From contig NC_086366.1 in the NCBI RefSeq assembly GCF_036324505.1, positions 10,533,927 to 10,597,926 on the forward strand: a DNA stretch of 64,000 bases, read 5' to 3'. This stretch comes from Eleginops maclovinus. Lineage: Eukaryota > Chordata > Actinopteri > Perciformes > Eleginopidae. A program made the position numbers and the translations under genes. The stretch's first letter is position 1. Each line of letters starts with the position of its first letter. Below are positions 1 to 14,978 of this stretch, piece after piece. Under the pieces are notes generated by a model. That model ran no database searches and was not told where the DNA came from. It saw nothing but the letters and a program-made list of their open reading frames with translations.

Positions 1-614
1 ACATTGCAGTGACGTGAGGTCATAACGTTTGTCTTGGTGTGAGGCAGGCTGCCGAGCCAAATGTCAGGTAGAGAGAGACACAGACTAATGGAGAAGAAAA
101 GAAGAGAGTTGGAAGGAAACACTTGCTGCCTAAAAGAATTAAAAATAGAATAGATTAAAATAGAACTGAGAGGGCTGGAGAATTAAATGATGGTGGAAGG
201 CGGGGGAGTGAAGGAATGAGATGTAAATGCATAAGATGGTAGAAAAGACTGATTTGAGGGTCATTTTAATGTGAATTACTAAAGTATGCAAACCCACAAG
301 ACCTAAATTGACTCATGTTTACCTTTTTTGCTTCACTAGATAAAGTGAATGTTGTTTCCCAAATGTTTGGGTCCTCACCCTGGATTATTTAACATTGAAA
401 TAGACATTTGTAAATTAAAATGTGAGAATTTAGTTTTAAAATATTATTTTAAGGGGATATATTTTCACGTATCAATAATACAGTGATGACTCCATTACTG
501 AAACATGAAACCAAAAGTATTAATTTCTTGGTTTTGTCCACACTTATTCCGCTGAAAAATATCTTACCACAGTTCGTCCAGTCAGTGTAAAATGATATTA
601 AAACAAATGGAGCT

Positions 615-794
<180 letters not shown>

Positions 795-3409
795 TTCCCG
801 CTACTTTATCAGAGAGCAGGAATCTGGCCTATCGTTCCTTCTCCACTGGTTGCTTAATCTTCCCCATAAAGATAAACAGACAGGGATTTTTTTGTTGTTG
901 TCATTTAATCAAAAGTGATCAACATATAACAGTTCAAATGTTTGGTAGTTTGAAAATGATAGCCAGTCATATTAATATGTGTTTTTATTTACTTGTTGAA
1001 TATCCTTACATGAACAAATGGCAGTTGTCTACTCACAGCTCTGGTTTGCATATAATGATTTCTCCTATGTCACACATTACTGCTCACCGTGTAGAAGAGG
1101 CCAGTACAGGGTTAATGGGGGTGCTAGCTGGAGTGCTAATGGGAGAAAGAAGCAGACAGACAGGTTGGTCTTTTACAGTGATCTGCATGGATTAGGTCTA
1201 AAAGCATAGTGTTTATAGCTTCAGATTTATGACCAACTTTGTTTTTATCAGGCCACCCACATGGAATCAAATGCCTTACCTCTACTAGGTTTTTTTCTTC
1301 CATTCCCCTCTTGCAACCCCAGTCCTCCCCAGATGTAGTTGTGACTCAGAGGAGCAGTAAGGGGGGTAGATATACTGAAGTAGTGAGCTTGTTTGATTTT
1401 GTCTTATTGATGTTTGAATACATAGTGAAAAATGAACCATCACCAAGTTATCTGACAAGTTATTAGAAACAAAATAAAGAGGAAAGGAGATTGACCACAT
1501 GTTAATTAAGATGATAGACTTTTGACATGACCATGAAGCTGTCTGGGGTTCCAAACCTGCTGTGATAAGGTTGGATGGCTGGTAGTTTGTTTAACTGTGG
1601 GATGGAGCGTGTATGTAATAACTAAGCAAGGATTTCTTCAGTTCCCGGCTCGAGTAGTTTAAGGAACACGGGGATAGAACAGACTGGAGCAATTCAATGT
1701 GTTTATAAGTCCTTCAACTTCTGAGTACTAGAGCTCGTGGATCAGTTTGAGTTCTAGCTGCATGACTTTTGCTTAGAAAAAGGGTGGGTGAAAAGTCTGT
1801 AGGATGTTGGAGAAGAAGAAGAATGAGCCTTTAGTGTGGTGGTGGAGTGATCTGTCCAAATGACACCACCCTGCCCAGCCCTTCCTCTCCAGTGGCACCC
1901 TTCCTTTGTCACTTTTTCTCCTGCATTTGCTTTCTACAGTTAACCAACTGGTATCACCTATTTCCTTGTCGCAATTTTGAAATTTGGTTTCAGCTGTTGT
2001 GTGACACCAAAAATGTCCTTTCTTACACACATACACATTTCATTGTTATCCTCTCTGAAGCTAGCAGGAAGGAGGGAAATTAACAGTCACCGATGTCAAA
2101 ACCAGTCCCTTTGTAATTACATTTTATGGTCTTCGGTGGGTGTTTTTCGAACAGTTCCTGTATCCTGGTCTGTGAATAAAAGGCAGTTTTCATTACAGTG
2201 GGGGGGGGGCAGTACTGAGTCTGGACAGAACTGACCACATCCTGCCCCGGGTCGCATCTCCTCAGTTCATTCTGGGTTCGATGGGCAGAAACCCTCTCTC
2301 CCACATGATACAGTGCGTATCCAATATTCTTTTGAACACAGACATAAAAGTTAAATTCAAAGGACACGTTGCCCCCCGCATACACATATATAAAGGATAC
2401 AGTATAGTGCGGATGTTGGGGATTCTTTTTTTAACTTGCAAAGGTCAACCTAGATTTATTGACGTCCAAAAAGTGAGGGCCGCTGTGAGAGGTAAAGGTG
2501 AAGGAGAGATGAAAGGATGAGGATGTGGTTTGTTCCGGTTGGAGATCTCCATGATTCATCAGATGAGAGGGAAGAAGTGGGATGAATCAGAGGATCAAAA
2601 GGCCAGACTGCAGATATCTGGGTGCTTCAATGACACACAGGAAGCCTCTGATGTTAGGCATATTGAGTTAACTTTTTCTAGTGGGGACCTGAAAGGTCGT
2701 TCCTGAAAAGATGGATCATTGGTGCTAGTAGGATGGTGTGGTTCTGTAAAGTTGATGGCATGTATAAAGATCTTACTGGTTGGCTATAATTTGTTTTATA
2801 ATGTTTGCTATGGTTTCTGTTTCTAAGGTCCTATGAGAGCAGAGTACTTGTGAAGAAAACATCCCCTACCTCCAGCCATCTTGTCCTCTTCTCACATACA
2901 CACAGCGCAACGTCTGTCTCTGTGCAACTCAAGCGCAATATTGCTTTTGGGACCAACACAACACAAATGTTTTGTGTTCCTCTTAGTAAGACTCAGTGTG
3001 TGGGGGGATTATTTAATAATAGACCTGTTTGGTTTGAGTTAGAGGGCAATTTCGGAGAAGTGATTTTGATAGATAACTGTATCTGTGTGTAACTGTGTGT
3101 ATAGAGGTTGGTTGCGCTTCATATTTTTGCTTCCAGCCGAAATCAGCTGCTCCTTTCTCAGGAAGAATCAAGTATAATGTTTCCTGCAACTCCTTATCTC
3201 TCTGAGAGTCCATCTACCTATCTGTTTCTATCACCTTTACCTCTTTTAATTCAGGTTAAATCCTTGACCTAGCAAGAGTACTGGTAAGGGCCCTTCTATG
3301 TTCACACAGTAAAGAAACAATCTGAGGGAAAACTGCTTAATGTCCTTGCTCTTGTTTGGCTTTGATAATCTTTAATTTTCTCTTCTCTAATATATTCCTT
3401 TTATTTGTC

Positions 3410-3960
3410 AATTGCAGTGGCGTACCGTGGGAGTTTAGAGAGGGCCTTCAGTAAACAATTGAAAAGCACATAAATACATATTGCATGTCTCTGTTCCAGC
3501 CAAAGCAAGAAAGTCATCTGCTATTACACTTGTGTCATTGTGCACTAGTCTCATGCATAGGCGCCGATTTATGTTTCTGCCGGTGGGTGCTCAAAACAGT
3601 GGAATGTCCGCGATGTTGCGCGATGTTGCTCCCGGGCCCAGAATAGCGCAACATCACGCAACATTTTTAAACTTTTTAAATTATTGCACTTTTTTCTCCA
3701 AAAGAGGCGTTTTCCGTAGGCTGGCAATAATATTTGCTTCAGCACTGGCAGCGGCAGCCATATTTGTTTCGATCTATAGCTGTGAAGGAAGTTCACGACA
3801 GAAGTTTAGGGTAGCTCAGGACATGCTGCTAGGCCCAGGGGGCGTACTGTCATTGAACATCAAAATCTGATTGGCTGATGAATCTTTCAGTAATGCTTAT
3901 TACAAATCAAATGTGTTCTCTTTCAACAAAAGGCTAGCAGTATTTGTTGTGCTGGCCCCC
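3410..3960. repeat. probable degenerate DNA-transposon sequence
   Basis: Begins cagtggcgtaccgtggg, an opening typical of hAT-like ends, and contains ataggcgccgatttatg, another box familiar from fish transposons. The segment is locally GC-rich with many CG dinucleotides and internal near-repeats (gcgatgttgcgcgatgttgc; gcgcaacatcacgcaaca). No matching far end or target duplication was found. Confidence 0.35.
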
Positions 3961-5828
3961 ACCAACCAAAGTAACTGTGAGGTGTTTAAGTGACTTTTTG
4001 ATGTAGGAAAGTCCTGTACAGCCTCAACACATTTACTTAATTTAGTCATTTTACGATATTATACGATTGAAACTTATAATTAAATATTCAAGAAAAACAT
4101 TTTACACACACTTTATTTTGTTAGTTAAGGGGCTAGCAGACGGCCCACCACTGGTCAATTGCCTTGCCAGTTTAAAGAAAGAACTGTTTAAACCTGTGAA
4201 GAGTGACTGTTTAGGTTCTTCTTCTATCTTCTCCAGTTTTTTTATTATCTTCACTTCTTGTCCCAGTTGCTCCCATCCTGACTCTCTCTCTAACTCTCTC
4301 AGTCTGTGTGGATCCACCCAATGTAATTACAGAGCAGTTTGCTTATGTAAGGAAAGCCTTCTCTGAAACAGCACTTTCTAGCAGAGCTGCTATTTCAGCT
4401 TTTTTTGTGTGCACAGGCAGCTTTCTACATACTAAAGTGTGTGTGTGTGTGTCATAAATAATGGATGATGAATAATGTTCCCACATGGTTGTTACGCTGC
4501 TTTGAAAACGGGGTCATCTGTTAAATATTGTTTGTGTTCGAGCCATATATACAGTACGGTATATCTTTTGCAGGTTTCTCTCTGTCATGTTACACTTCCC
4601 TGCAGTTTTCTGTCCGAGTCATACATCTGCAGCCCACGTGTCCACAAAGATGTCTGACGTGAAACTTTCAGTTTATTGATGATTCACCTAATGCAGCGTT
4701 GCACTGTGGGCTGCCATGTCCTCAGTAGCATTACCTAGGTTTACATAACATCTGGTGCTAATTAAAAAGTACTGTAAAATGCAACAAGAACATTACATGC
4801 CACAAAAAGTGACACAAAAGTGACAGATACTTAGAAGAACTTAAGGGATAACAACTTACAGATAAGGTCTATTAGTTACCTCTCAGTAGTTAGTTATTTA
4901 ATAGTCTGATGAGTGGCAATATTATGTTTTTGCACAGTAAAAAGAAGTTAGAAATAGCCATTAAATGCAATATTGGGATCATACACCAGCATACAATGCA
5001 CTTACCAGCCAGCAGGCAAAGTCTCCCTTTGTGGTTGTGCTAGCCCAATGATGTGTAATCAAATAAAAAGGGCTGTCAATGTTACACTTAATGCTCAAAT
5101 TCATTTGGAAACATGCATGGCAGAAAAGGCAAAAAGGGATACCTGTATTGCACTGACTGGAGACCACTGGACTCATGCAGTAGCAAACGGTGTCTTACTT
5201 TATTTAAACACCTCAGAATAGTTTTTGATGATTTCTGAAACGTTATTTGTATGAAGTCCAACACATTTTTCTGACATTAAAGCATCGTCACGGAGAGACG
5301 ATGTGCTTCCCCTCTGTATAAAGTGTACTACTGTATATGCTGGTATGGGGTTCTACATATTATGATCACGATATGACTGGTGACCTTGTCCGTTATCTCC
5401 CACTTCTGTACAACTTTAAGAAACTGGCTAGCGCATGCTTCAGCAAAATGTCTTTCAACACACATAAAGCAAACAAGTTTTCTCGTAATACTTTTCGGTA
5501 ATACATATTTTACTATCAATTTCCCAACAGCGAGACATCCTCAAAGCTCACTTTGTCGACCATTTAGGTGTTTTCTGTTTCACATAGATATACAGAATAG
5601 AATTATTTAGTATTATTCAAACGCCACAACACTGTCATAGACACACTCTATAAAGAGGGGACAGTCTGTAGTCACAATATAATGCATGCCTATGTTATGA
5701 TCATTTTGTGTATGTGCTTTGGGCTGATAGTCATGGACATGTTGCCTGTGTCTCCCCAAGTCAAGAACACAATGGTACAACTGTGTCCCCAGTGCAACGT
5801 GTAGCATAGCATATTTTACAGCGTGGTC

Positions 5829-5830
<2 letters not shown>

Positions 5831-5906
<76 letters not shown>
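5831..5906. repeat. (AC)n microsatellite, ~76 bp
   Basis: Uninterrupted AC run. Confidence 0.99.
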
Positions 5907-5909
<3 letters not shown>

Positions 5910-7317
5910 TATACAGGGTTTAGGCCTTGGTGTGGGTTGCCTGGACCGTTGAGTCTTATTCTCTCGCTTGTCTTTTGCCACCCAGAGAAAACATGACAGT
6001 AGAAACACTTGGCCTCTTCCTCCTTTCTCTGTCTCTGTCCTGGTCTTTTTCTCCCCCTGACCTTCGTCTGTCTTATGGCATCAGTCCGCCGGTTTGGATC
6101 ATGCTCTAGCTGCCAGTTGAGGAAATCTCTTCAGAATGGGAATGGGAGAAGCTCCAAGTGTCGGAGCGTTGTTCCGGAGTGGCTACTGGGATCTCGGATT
6201 AAGGCACAGGGAGAGGAGGAGGTTGTCTGGAGAAGAGAGACGGGAACAGCTAAGGCCAACGCAGCCTCACAGGCAGGTGGTGTCGGTCCTCTGTGTGTTT
6301 GTACGGGATACAGTTTAAATCGTGTTGGTTTGTTTGAGTCACATTTACGTTTTCTCGATTTGTTGAAAGAAAGAGTGTCATAAGCTAAGGTGGTTCCAGT
6401 TAGGGGATGTCATGTTGGGCTGTCTTATTATGGATTGAACCTTTTTATAATTTAAACGTGTAGGTGTGTGTTAGTGATTGTGTTGAATCAGAGATAGATA
6501 ATTCCTGTAATGTTTAGCTCAATGCTGCTGTCATCATCACCTCTATTATGTGGATTTCATCCTTGCGTACCCCGGTGTGTCATTACTTCAGCCAAGCCAC
6601 GTAGAATAGATGACATAACTGTATTTTTACCGTAATGGTTCAGATCAGGTTTTTGCTGAATTCAGTCCAAAAAAGTCAACACATTTGTCAAACGTTATAT
6701 TTTCCTATAGTGACTTTTATATTTGTCTTCATTTGACATGCGCAGTATGGATTTCAGGTGACTAGAGTGAACATTTAACAAAACCCCTTTTCACTGCTTG
6801 TATTTCGTATACATTTAATCCTCAAAAATAATGTATTCTCTGTATTTAGAGTAATGATACAAATAGGTTAGCCGAGCTATTGTTTTATGTCAATGGTTGG
6901 GGAGTGCAAGGATATCAACATTGTATCACTTTGGCTTTTGCAAACTATTTATAATGAGTGTAAATTTCCATAGGATTCATTATATTTATTAACCTATAGA
7001 TGTGTTTTGCACGAGACAGCCATAAAGCACATTCGTCTAACTCATCGTATGCTATCATCTTTAATATCTAAGCCCTACGTTGTCATTTGATAACATGATG
7101 TGTTTTACCCATCAACATAACTCTAGTCTTTGTTTTTGAATTCCTTAAAGTGCAAAAGAATGACATGTTTCCATTCCCTGCCCCCCCACAGGTGAGCGTT
7201 TGAGATCACTCTGGCCCCTGACGATCAACCTAACTAAAACATTTAGTCCCAAAATGAGTTTTCACAAAACTGTGAGTCAGCCTGAAAATATGTTGACCTT
7301 ACTTCAACCGAGAAAAC

Positions 7318-7484
<167 letters not shown>

Positions 7485-9876
7485 TCAAGGGGGAAAAAGA
7501 CAGAAGTAGACAGGACTCTGTGTGATGCCAAATAAAAATATGATGGGGCTTCTAGCTATACCTTCTCTCTCTTGTCCCTGGTCGTACATTCACTTTCAAA
7601 GAAATAGATCTATAAGTTAGGCTCATGGCAAGTTTTTAATAAGTGCTTATGAACATAATGCTTTCATGTGTGATGTTGAACGGAGTCAGTGGTTCAGAAC
7701 TTTTTTGGCTTCTGATCCATCAAAGCAAAACACAGTGATGATTCCTTTTTGGATTACTTATAGATAAGGTTAGAAAAACACATTAGTCTTAAATAAATAT
7801 GAACTAGTGTTTAAGCAGTCTGTGTGTGAACTAAACTGTTGGCTTCAGTGTGAGAACATTTGTGATAAGACGCCATTACATTTCACTTGAGTCACAATGT
7901 TACACATATCAGTTCCATTTGTTTTTCTACGATTGTAGTGTGTTGTTGAGAGTGTCAGTGTGACTGTAAATGGTTTGTTTGAATGTGTTATTTCACTCAT
8001 AACCTTGATTAGGTTGTGTTTCTTGGAAACACATCGGATTAAATCGTACTATAATGCGGCAGATTGTATGTCCAATCGGGTTATAGATCCTGTAAGACAG
8101 AGGTTTTCCAAACTGGGGGTCACAAGAGCATCTAAGGGTTTGCAAGATGATCGACAAAAAAGGAATTATTAATGAATATTTTTTTTAACTTAGATTTTTG
8201 TACAGATTAAAACATTTTTTATATAATGCTATACTTAGTGTTAGTCAGGATATCCCTTTCCCCTTGCTTTCAGTCTTTGCTATGCTCAGCTATATCAATT
8301 ATGTATGTGTCATCATGAGTGATGGAGTTGTAGAAACATTTCCAGTGTGTGTCAGGATTTCATTTTGGCATGCATACTCCTGTTAATTTGAAATACTTGA
8401 ACTTGCCCCAACAGTATATAAACATTTCTGGTGCTGGAAGCCACAGTCACTGCTTATGTAACTGATCTCGGTTGGATTGTTAATGTGTGTATAAATGTTT
8501 GCATGTGTGTGTTTGCATCTTTTGTTTGCTGACCTGCTGTCCCTTGGCTGTCCCTTGCCAGATATAACAGCGGTAATCACTATGGCAATGATGATGGTTA
8601 ATGATGATGACTGCCATTTATCTGGAGATTGGAGGTATGAGTTAGTGTGTGTGTCGTGTGTTTCTAAAGGTATGTTTGAAGGGATCACATGAAGCTCCCA
8701 TCACAGAGTGACAGCTGGGGGGTTGTGGGTAATTGGTTCAGTCTTTTCTAAAACAATGTAGTCCTTCTTCACTCCTCAATAGGCTTCTTATATTCAACTA
8801 GGCTTGATTGTTTTTCCTCCAAACATTTTATTCACCAGTTGGCCTTTCAATTGTGTGTTTCTGAAATAGTATTGTGAAAGGAGAAGGGAAAGTATTTGAG
8901 GTTGTGCTACAAAGATTTATGGATGATTGGTTGACTAGGACTAAATCTTGGTAACTGAGCTAGAGTGTAATAAAAGCAACAGAATGATTGCCATATAGGG
9001 ACCCAAACAAGCCTTTGGCAAAATGCTATGGTCCAAACCAATAGTCCAACAACTAAAGGTGAAATGGGCACAGAAAACAGTGGGTGTGAAACCTTTCACA
9101 CACCCATTATAGAAGTCATTGTCATTTTGCTGCAGTATATTCACGTCATATTGGTCCCATGTCTGTTGTGTTATAGAGAAGTTACAAGGTTGTGAATGAA
9201 GGCTGAGCAGACAAACCATTGCAATAAGAAGAAGCCAAGTTTCTAAATATAATTCCCTATCTGACCTTGACGTTTCAAATCATTGGCTTGGCTTGGGAAG
9301 GAGTAGTGCCTTATAGTGATTATTTTGGTGTCCAAATCATTTGTTTTGCACCTCCCTTGTGTTTAATCTTGTAACCTGTTACGTTTTTATCTCAGGTTAT
9401 CACACAAACATAACGTTTGTCTCTTTTCTGAATATTCGATTTTTTTAATCTTTTGACCCTGCGTTTAGATTTGAGTCACCCTAATAATATAACTAGCTAT
9501 TAAGATATCTTGTTGGTCATGCTACCATCAGGGTTCATGTGGCCGAAGCATAATCTGTGTAAGTAGAAAGCCACACTAAACCCGGCCTGTTATCCATGTC
9601 ACTCTCTTCTTTCTAATAAAGCAAAACTGCCATGAAGATAATAAATGGCTTCAGCTCTGCACTCCATCATACAGACAGAATAACCTATTCTTTGTATTTT
9701 TAAAACATGCAGTATTGGCTTTTAATTTGAAAAATGTGTGCAGAGGTGAAGACAACATGGGTCCTGCCTTTTAAGGAGCTGTTTCGTCTGCGTTATCCTT
9801 TCTTGCAAGAACCATAATTGTCTTCATTGAGAGGGCAGGGCAGGAAGTGGGTTTGAAGGAGGCATTTTTGACCATT

Positions 9877-9883
9877 GCGCGCG

Positions 9884-9923
<40 letters not shown>

Positions 9924-9941
9924 CGCACACACACACACACA
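9877..9941. repeat. compound (GC)n(AC)n microsatellite
   Basis: About 16 bp of alternating GC passes directly into about 28 bp of alternating CA, then an aggcg interruption and a further CA run. It is alternating purine-pyrimidine almost throughout, a strong Z-DNA-forming pattern. Confidence 0.98.
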
Positions 9942-10640
9942 TTACCGCCCTGATGTGTTTGTCAGAGCAAAAAGACACTGGGAACTCCACTGCTGTAAAA
10001 AAAGAAAGTTTGAACAACTGGCACTGTATTCAGATGTTGATGGGGCTGTGGACTTTTTTTCCAGGCTTGAGAAAGATGCTGGTGCCCCTATGTGTATTCT
10101 TTTTCACCCATGGCAACCGTGTATGTGAGACGGGTGTGTGTGCGTATGTTGCCGTAGGAATGTGGTGACATCAGAGGGGCTAGTATTTCTGTTTTTGGAG
10201 AAAGAAGAAGGAGAAAAAGTGTCGGTACAATAAAACAAGTTTACGTCTCCGCCCCGCCTTTGTTTTCACCTCATCAGTCTGTCTGCTCTAATACTTTTTG
10301 AACTCCCTGAGATCATTGTTTCTGACCCTGAATCCATCTTTCTCTTTCTGTCTCTCTCACCTCTCTCACTCTATTTTTAACCCCTCTCCCACTGAGCTCA
10401 CATCTGGATCTTATTGACAGAGTGAACAACACTTCAGCGCTAAAAGACTCCCTCGACTCAGTATGAGTGTGTGTATTTGTGTGTGCATGTGTGTGCTTGT
10501 ATGCCTGTAAGCAGGGCAGACCTAAAAATATAAAAGCCCTGATGAAATTAAAATGTCAACAAACAGCGCATGCATTCCCATAAGGTGTATCATCAGCAGC
10601 CACTATTAAACCATTATTAACATTATGATGTGGTGTCCAT

Positions 10641-10674
10641 GTTGAGTATGACAGTTAGTGATGTCATACTCAAC
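10641..10674. repeat. perfect 12-bp hairpin
   Basis: GTTGAGTATGAC and GTCATACTCAAC are exact complements around a 10-nt loop. The overlapping pair CAGTTAGT/ACTAACTG (10652-10659, 10673-10680) could form a competing stem. Confidence 0.85.
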
Positions 10675-11906
10675 TAACTGCATTAATGTTATTCTTTTCC
10701 TTTCTTCATGATTAGGAGTCATTAGATAATCAATCAATGTTATTCTTGAATCATCAGCTGCAAAGCAGGCTCTCACAATCCATTAACAAAAATGATGACA
10801 TTTTAAGAGTCTGACAGTGTAAACATGAGTCAGAGGGACATTACATTGACAAGCTGAACTGTACCACAGTCAATTTGTTTATACTTCTGAGTGCTGCGCT
10901 CTTGATTCCTTATTATAACAACCGTCTGTCTCTGAAAATGAATCCGATAAGAGTGGGTAAAATATAAAGCTGCGTGTAAAGACGCCTGCTTTAGATTTGT
11001 GGGATAATGTAGTTTAGGATGTTGGTACTTGGCCTATAATAGTGCACAGTTTTGCTTAAATAAGATGTGCAATGTAAGTCCCAGCACACAGTTTACTTTG
11101 GTACATCTTTTGATTGTCTTTACATCTTAAACATTTTGTAAACTGAAACTCTAAACCCTAGTCAAACTCGTATAAATATTTATGTAAACTAATTAGGTAA
11201 AGCTTGAAAGTTTATATTATACACACAATACAGTTATTCCCATCCATAAAATGTAGATGTCAGGTACTAAACAAACTAATGAAAGATAAACTTTACAGTT
11301 ACTGCATGAGTTATACACAAAATATGTTTCTCTCCCTTTTGGTTTATTTTTGTGCAAGACACATTGTAAAGTTCTTGGATGGCAAACACCAAGGCGTTGT
11401 TCACAGCTCCATAAATATGACCTCAGGTACTGAGCTCTGTAAAAGTCCCTCTAATTGCAGTTTAAGGTGAGCAGCCTCCAGACCTTTTCACCTCTCATTG
11501 CTCACCCCTGTCTCACCTCTGTGGCAGCTACACACTACAAGCATTAACCAAACAGACAGTTAACAGCTGGTTACACGACAGCAACTTGTCTTCTATATGA
11601 CAGGCTGTAGTCGGGCGAGAAAAAAAAGAAGGAAAGTTTGTAAACCGTGGAGGAGGGGGAAGAGCTCTGTCTGTCTGGCTTACTGGGTGGATGTCACACT
11701 GACTTTGCCGCAGTGTACTCCTAGATCATAAGGTTAGTTGACTTTCAATGAGATAAAAATATGTAAAATAAATCATGTGATTAGGCTCGTGGCCGAACCT
11801 TGTAATAAAGGACAGTGTGAATCACATTTAACTCACGTTAGCCTTAATATTATTTATCATCTGAGGTAATTGTAAGAATGTATGTTCGTATTCAGAGCCA
11901 CAACAT

Positions 11907-12070
<164 letters not shown>

Positions 12071-13462
12071 CTCTATTAATAGTAAGAGGAATGGTACAGG
12101 CCTGGGAATGTTGTCCTCCGGAAAAACAAACTTTTCTTTCCCCCTCTGTCCCTCTCTCTTTTGCTGCTTCTCTTTGTGAGATAGGACTGACATGACGGGG
12201 AGGGAAAGAAAAAATGACAAGATAAGAGGAAGAGGGAGGAAGATTGCGTGAGAGAAGGGAGGGGTTGGTAGCTTTCCCACCAGAAAACACATTAATTGTC
12301 ATTTGAATTTGTTGTCTACCCTGTTCTGAGTCCTTCTGTGTGTCTTTCTAGAGAGGGCAAGGGCAAAAGACGTATTTGGTCGTTTAATTGGGAGGATTTG
12401 TTGATTTAAATTTTGGCCAATACTGCAGTTTCCTTGACATTGTAGTACTGCACATTAAATGAAATTCTAATTCTAACAGATAGAATTTTTACATGTTTAC
12501 GTTTTCAATCCGTCAAATGATGATGCTGTCTGAGCATTGAGGTCATCAATTAGGCTCGGGTGAACATCCATTTAAAAACATTTATGAATATTTGATGTAG
12601 CGTAAAATTAAGGACACATTCAGTATTTAATAACGTGTACAGTGCTTGGCCAGCTGTTGCCTACTTCTGTTAAACAGAACATATTTCTGGACAAAATAGT
12701 CACACAGGTCACATATTTCTCTCACTGTTTATGGTCTTTACAGATATGTATGTACATGTACAGTATAGCCCTACTTGTGCAGATTGATGCGTTGTGTGTG
12801 TTCCTGTCTGCTGTGTGTGTGTTCATGCAGACATGCTACCTGGATTCCTGCATTCCTGTCATTTGGGCTCAGGCCAGAGCATTCTGGGAAGCAGAGCAGC
12901 ACAATGAGGAGGGAGGGAAAGATGAAATAAAAAAAGAGAGTGAGAGGAAAAGAAAGAATGAGAGGACTCTGGCTTCTTATGATTCCTTGCACTCCGAGAC
13001 AGAGAGATCCCAGGGGTTATTTTTGTCTCCTTTGAGGAGCCATAGCCATAAACAGGCTGATTGTGATGTAATCTCATCTTTTTTCTTCTTCTCCTGTTCC
13101 GCCTCTAAAAGATTAAAATGTAGTTTTCCTCAAATTCTCCTGAGACTAAAAATGATTCATAATTTGTTGTAAAAGGGACTTAAACGAAGAAAAAACTTTT
13201 GATAAAACTTCAAAATCTCAATGAGATCCTTTTACATTAATGTTAAATACTTTGTATACTTTTTTATGAATTGTCTTTTGAATGCCATAGATATTTTAAA
13301 GTGCTACAGAATGGAGGATGGGGTGGGGATTTTTGGAAAGCTGTAAAGCTGGGCGGCAGTGTATAAATGGCGAGGAAAGGAACCTTTTAGTTTGAATTTA
13401 GTCAGTGTGCACTCGCTGATCTAATCGCTCCCTCTGAGAGCAACACTGGGACTGAGCCCGTA

Positions 13463-13463
<1 letters not shown>

Positions 13464-13553
<90 letters not shown>
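13464..13553. repeat. (CA)n microsatellite, ~90 bp
   Basis: Uninterrupted CA run. Confidence 0.99.
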
Positions 13554-13555
<2 letters not shown>

Positions 13556-14513
13556 CAACACTGCCATATAAGGAGAGAGCGAGAGGGAATTGGGCCGGGT
13601 CGAAACAGGGGATCTCTTTTCTTCTCTCCCTTTTTTTCCATTTTCTCTGGCTATCCTAACGTTTGCTGGCAGTTCTCCTTTTCTTTATTCAGGCTATCAT
13701 CTGTGGTTTTAGTTTCCTCTCTTATCCCACTCCTTGTGTTCTCATACTTTGCCCCCCACCAAGTCCGAAACTGTCTTGCCATTTCTCCCAGAGAAATACA
13801 CACCCAGTTTTTGGAAAGCTCTCTCAGTACCATTCTAAACTATTTCTTTCCTCTTCGACTTTTCTCATAAGTACACATTAACTAAATGTCCCACTGCTCA
13901 CCAGCCCCTGTACAAATAGAATCTGGAGTACAGGCAAACAAAGGAGCACTTCCACTACCACTGATAAAATGTGACAAAGCAATTGTTTTCTGCATGGCTG
14001 TTAGTCAGTGTTATTGAATGTGTTTTTGCAGACACATTGCCTTTAGAAATGTTTTGCAGAGACTGAGCCCTGCAGGCGACCCCATGAGTGTTTGACATTT
14101 CATAATGTGTTTTCGGTGGTTTGGCTTGACCCACAAATTGTAAAACTACTTTGTGCATCTTAACCACTGATATCAATATTTAGCTATGTGAGGTTCTTGT
14201 GGGAAACCAACAGAACTTGGGGTAAAAAGTTGAATCATTGAGTCATCTTTTACCGTAAACTACCTCTCAAAATAACCTTTTTTTGTTTGTGTTTTTGATT
14301 CCTTGTGTTGGTTTAACCTGGATATGTACCCCCATAGATGGGACAAAAGTGTTAACTAGGAGTTCAAGTATGATACAGTAAGTGAATAATTTGACAACAC
14401 TGGGGTTAATGTGTAGTAAAGATGACAGAAAGCACCCCCTGTGGCTTCTGTGTGTCTGTCTGTGTGCAGATGTAGTGGAATGTGACTGTTTCATGTGAGC
14501 AGTTCTAAACAAT

Positions 14514-14754
<241 letters not shown>

Positions 14755-14978
14755 AGAATATAAAGAAAATGTTTCCCTTTATAAATTGGAGTACTACTCA
14801 TGGGAGGGTGGTCCTCAATCATGACTTCTTATGTTTACAAAGATGGCAAGCATGAAGTAGCTCTAATGTTTACCATCACTCTTTCAGCACATAGCCTTAT
14901 GCAAGCTTACGTGTTTGTTTTACATTGACATTTACCATTGTTGCAATAAAAAATTAGCTAGGAAAATAATTGATTATA

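Noticed and set aside
3481..3870. 129-aa open frame
   Set aside because: Lies in probable transposon-derived DNA, has no recognisable domain and a shadow frame on the other strand.
5281..5307. Short inverted repeat CATCGTC/GACGATG resembling a regulatory stem-loop
   Set aside because: Only 7 bp and no context (no histone-type or IRE features).
6009..6383. 124-aa open frame with basic and Ser-rich composition
   Set aside because: No family resemblance and no splice-site framework; considered as part of the missing ARHGEF17 N-terminus but it does not read like it.
12642..13172. 176-aa open frame with a Lys/Glu-rich stretch
   Set aside because: The charged stretch comes from an AG-rich tract (ggagggagggaaag..); no homologue recognised.
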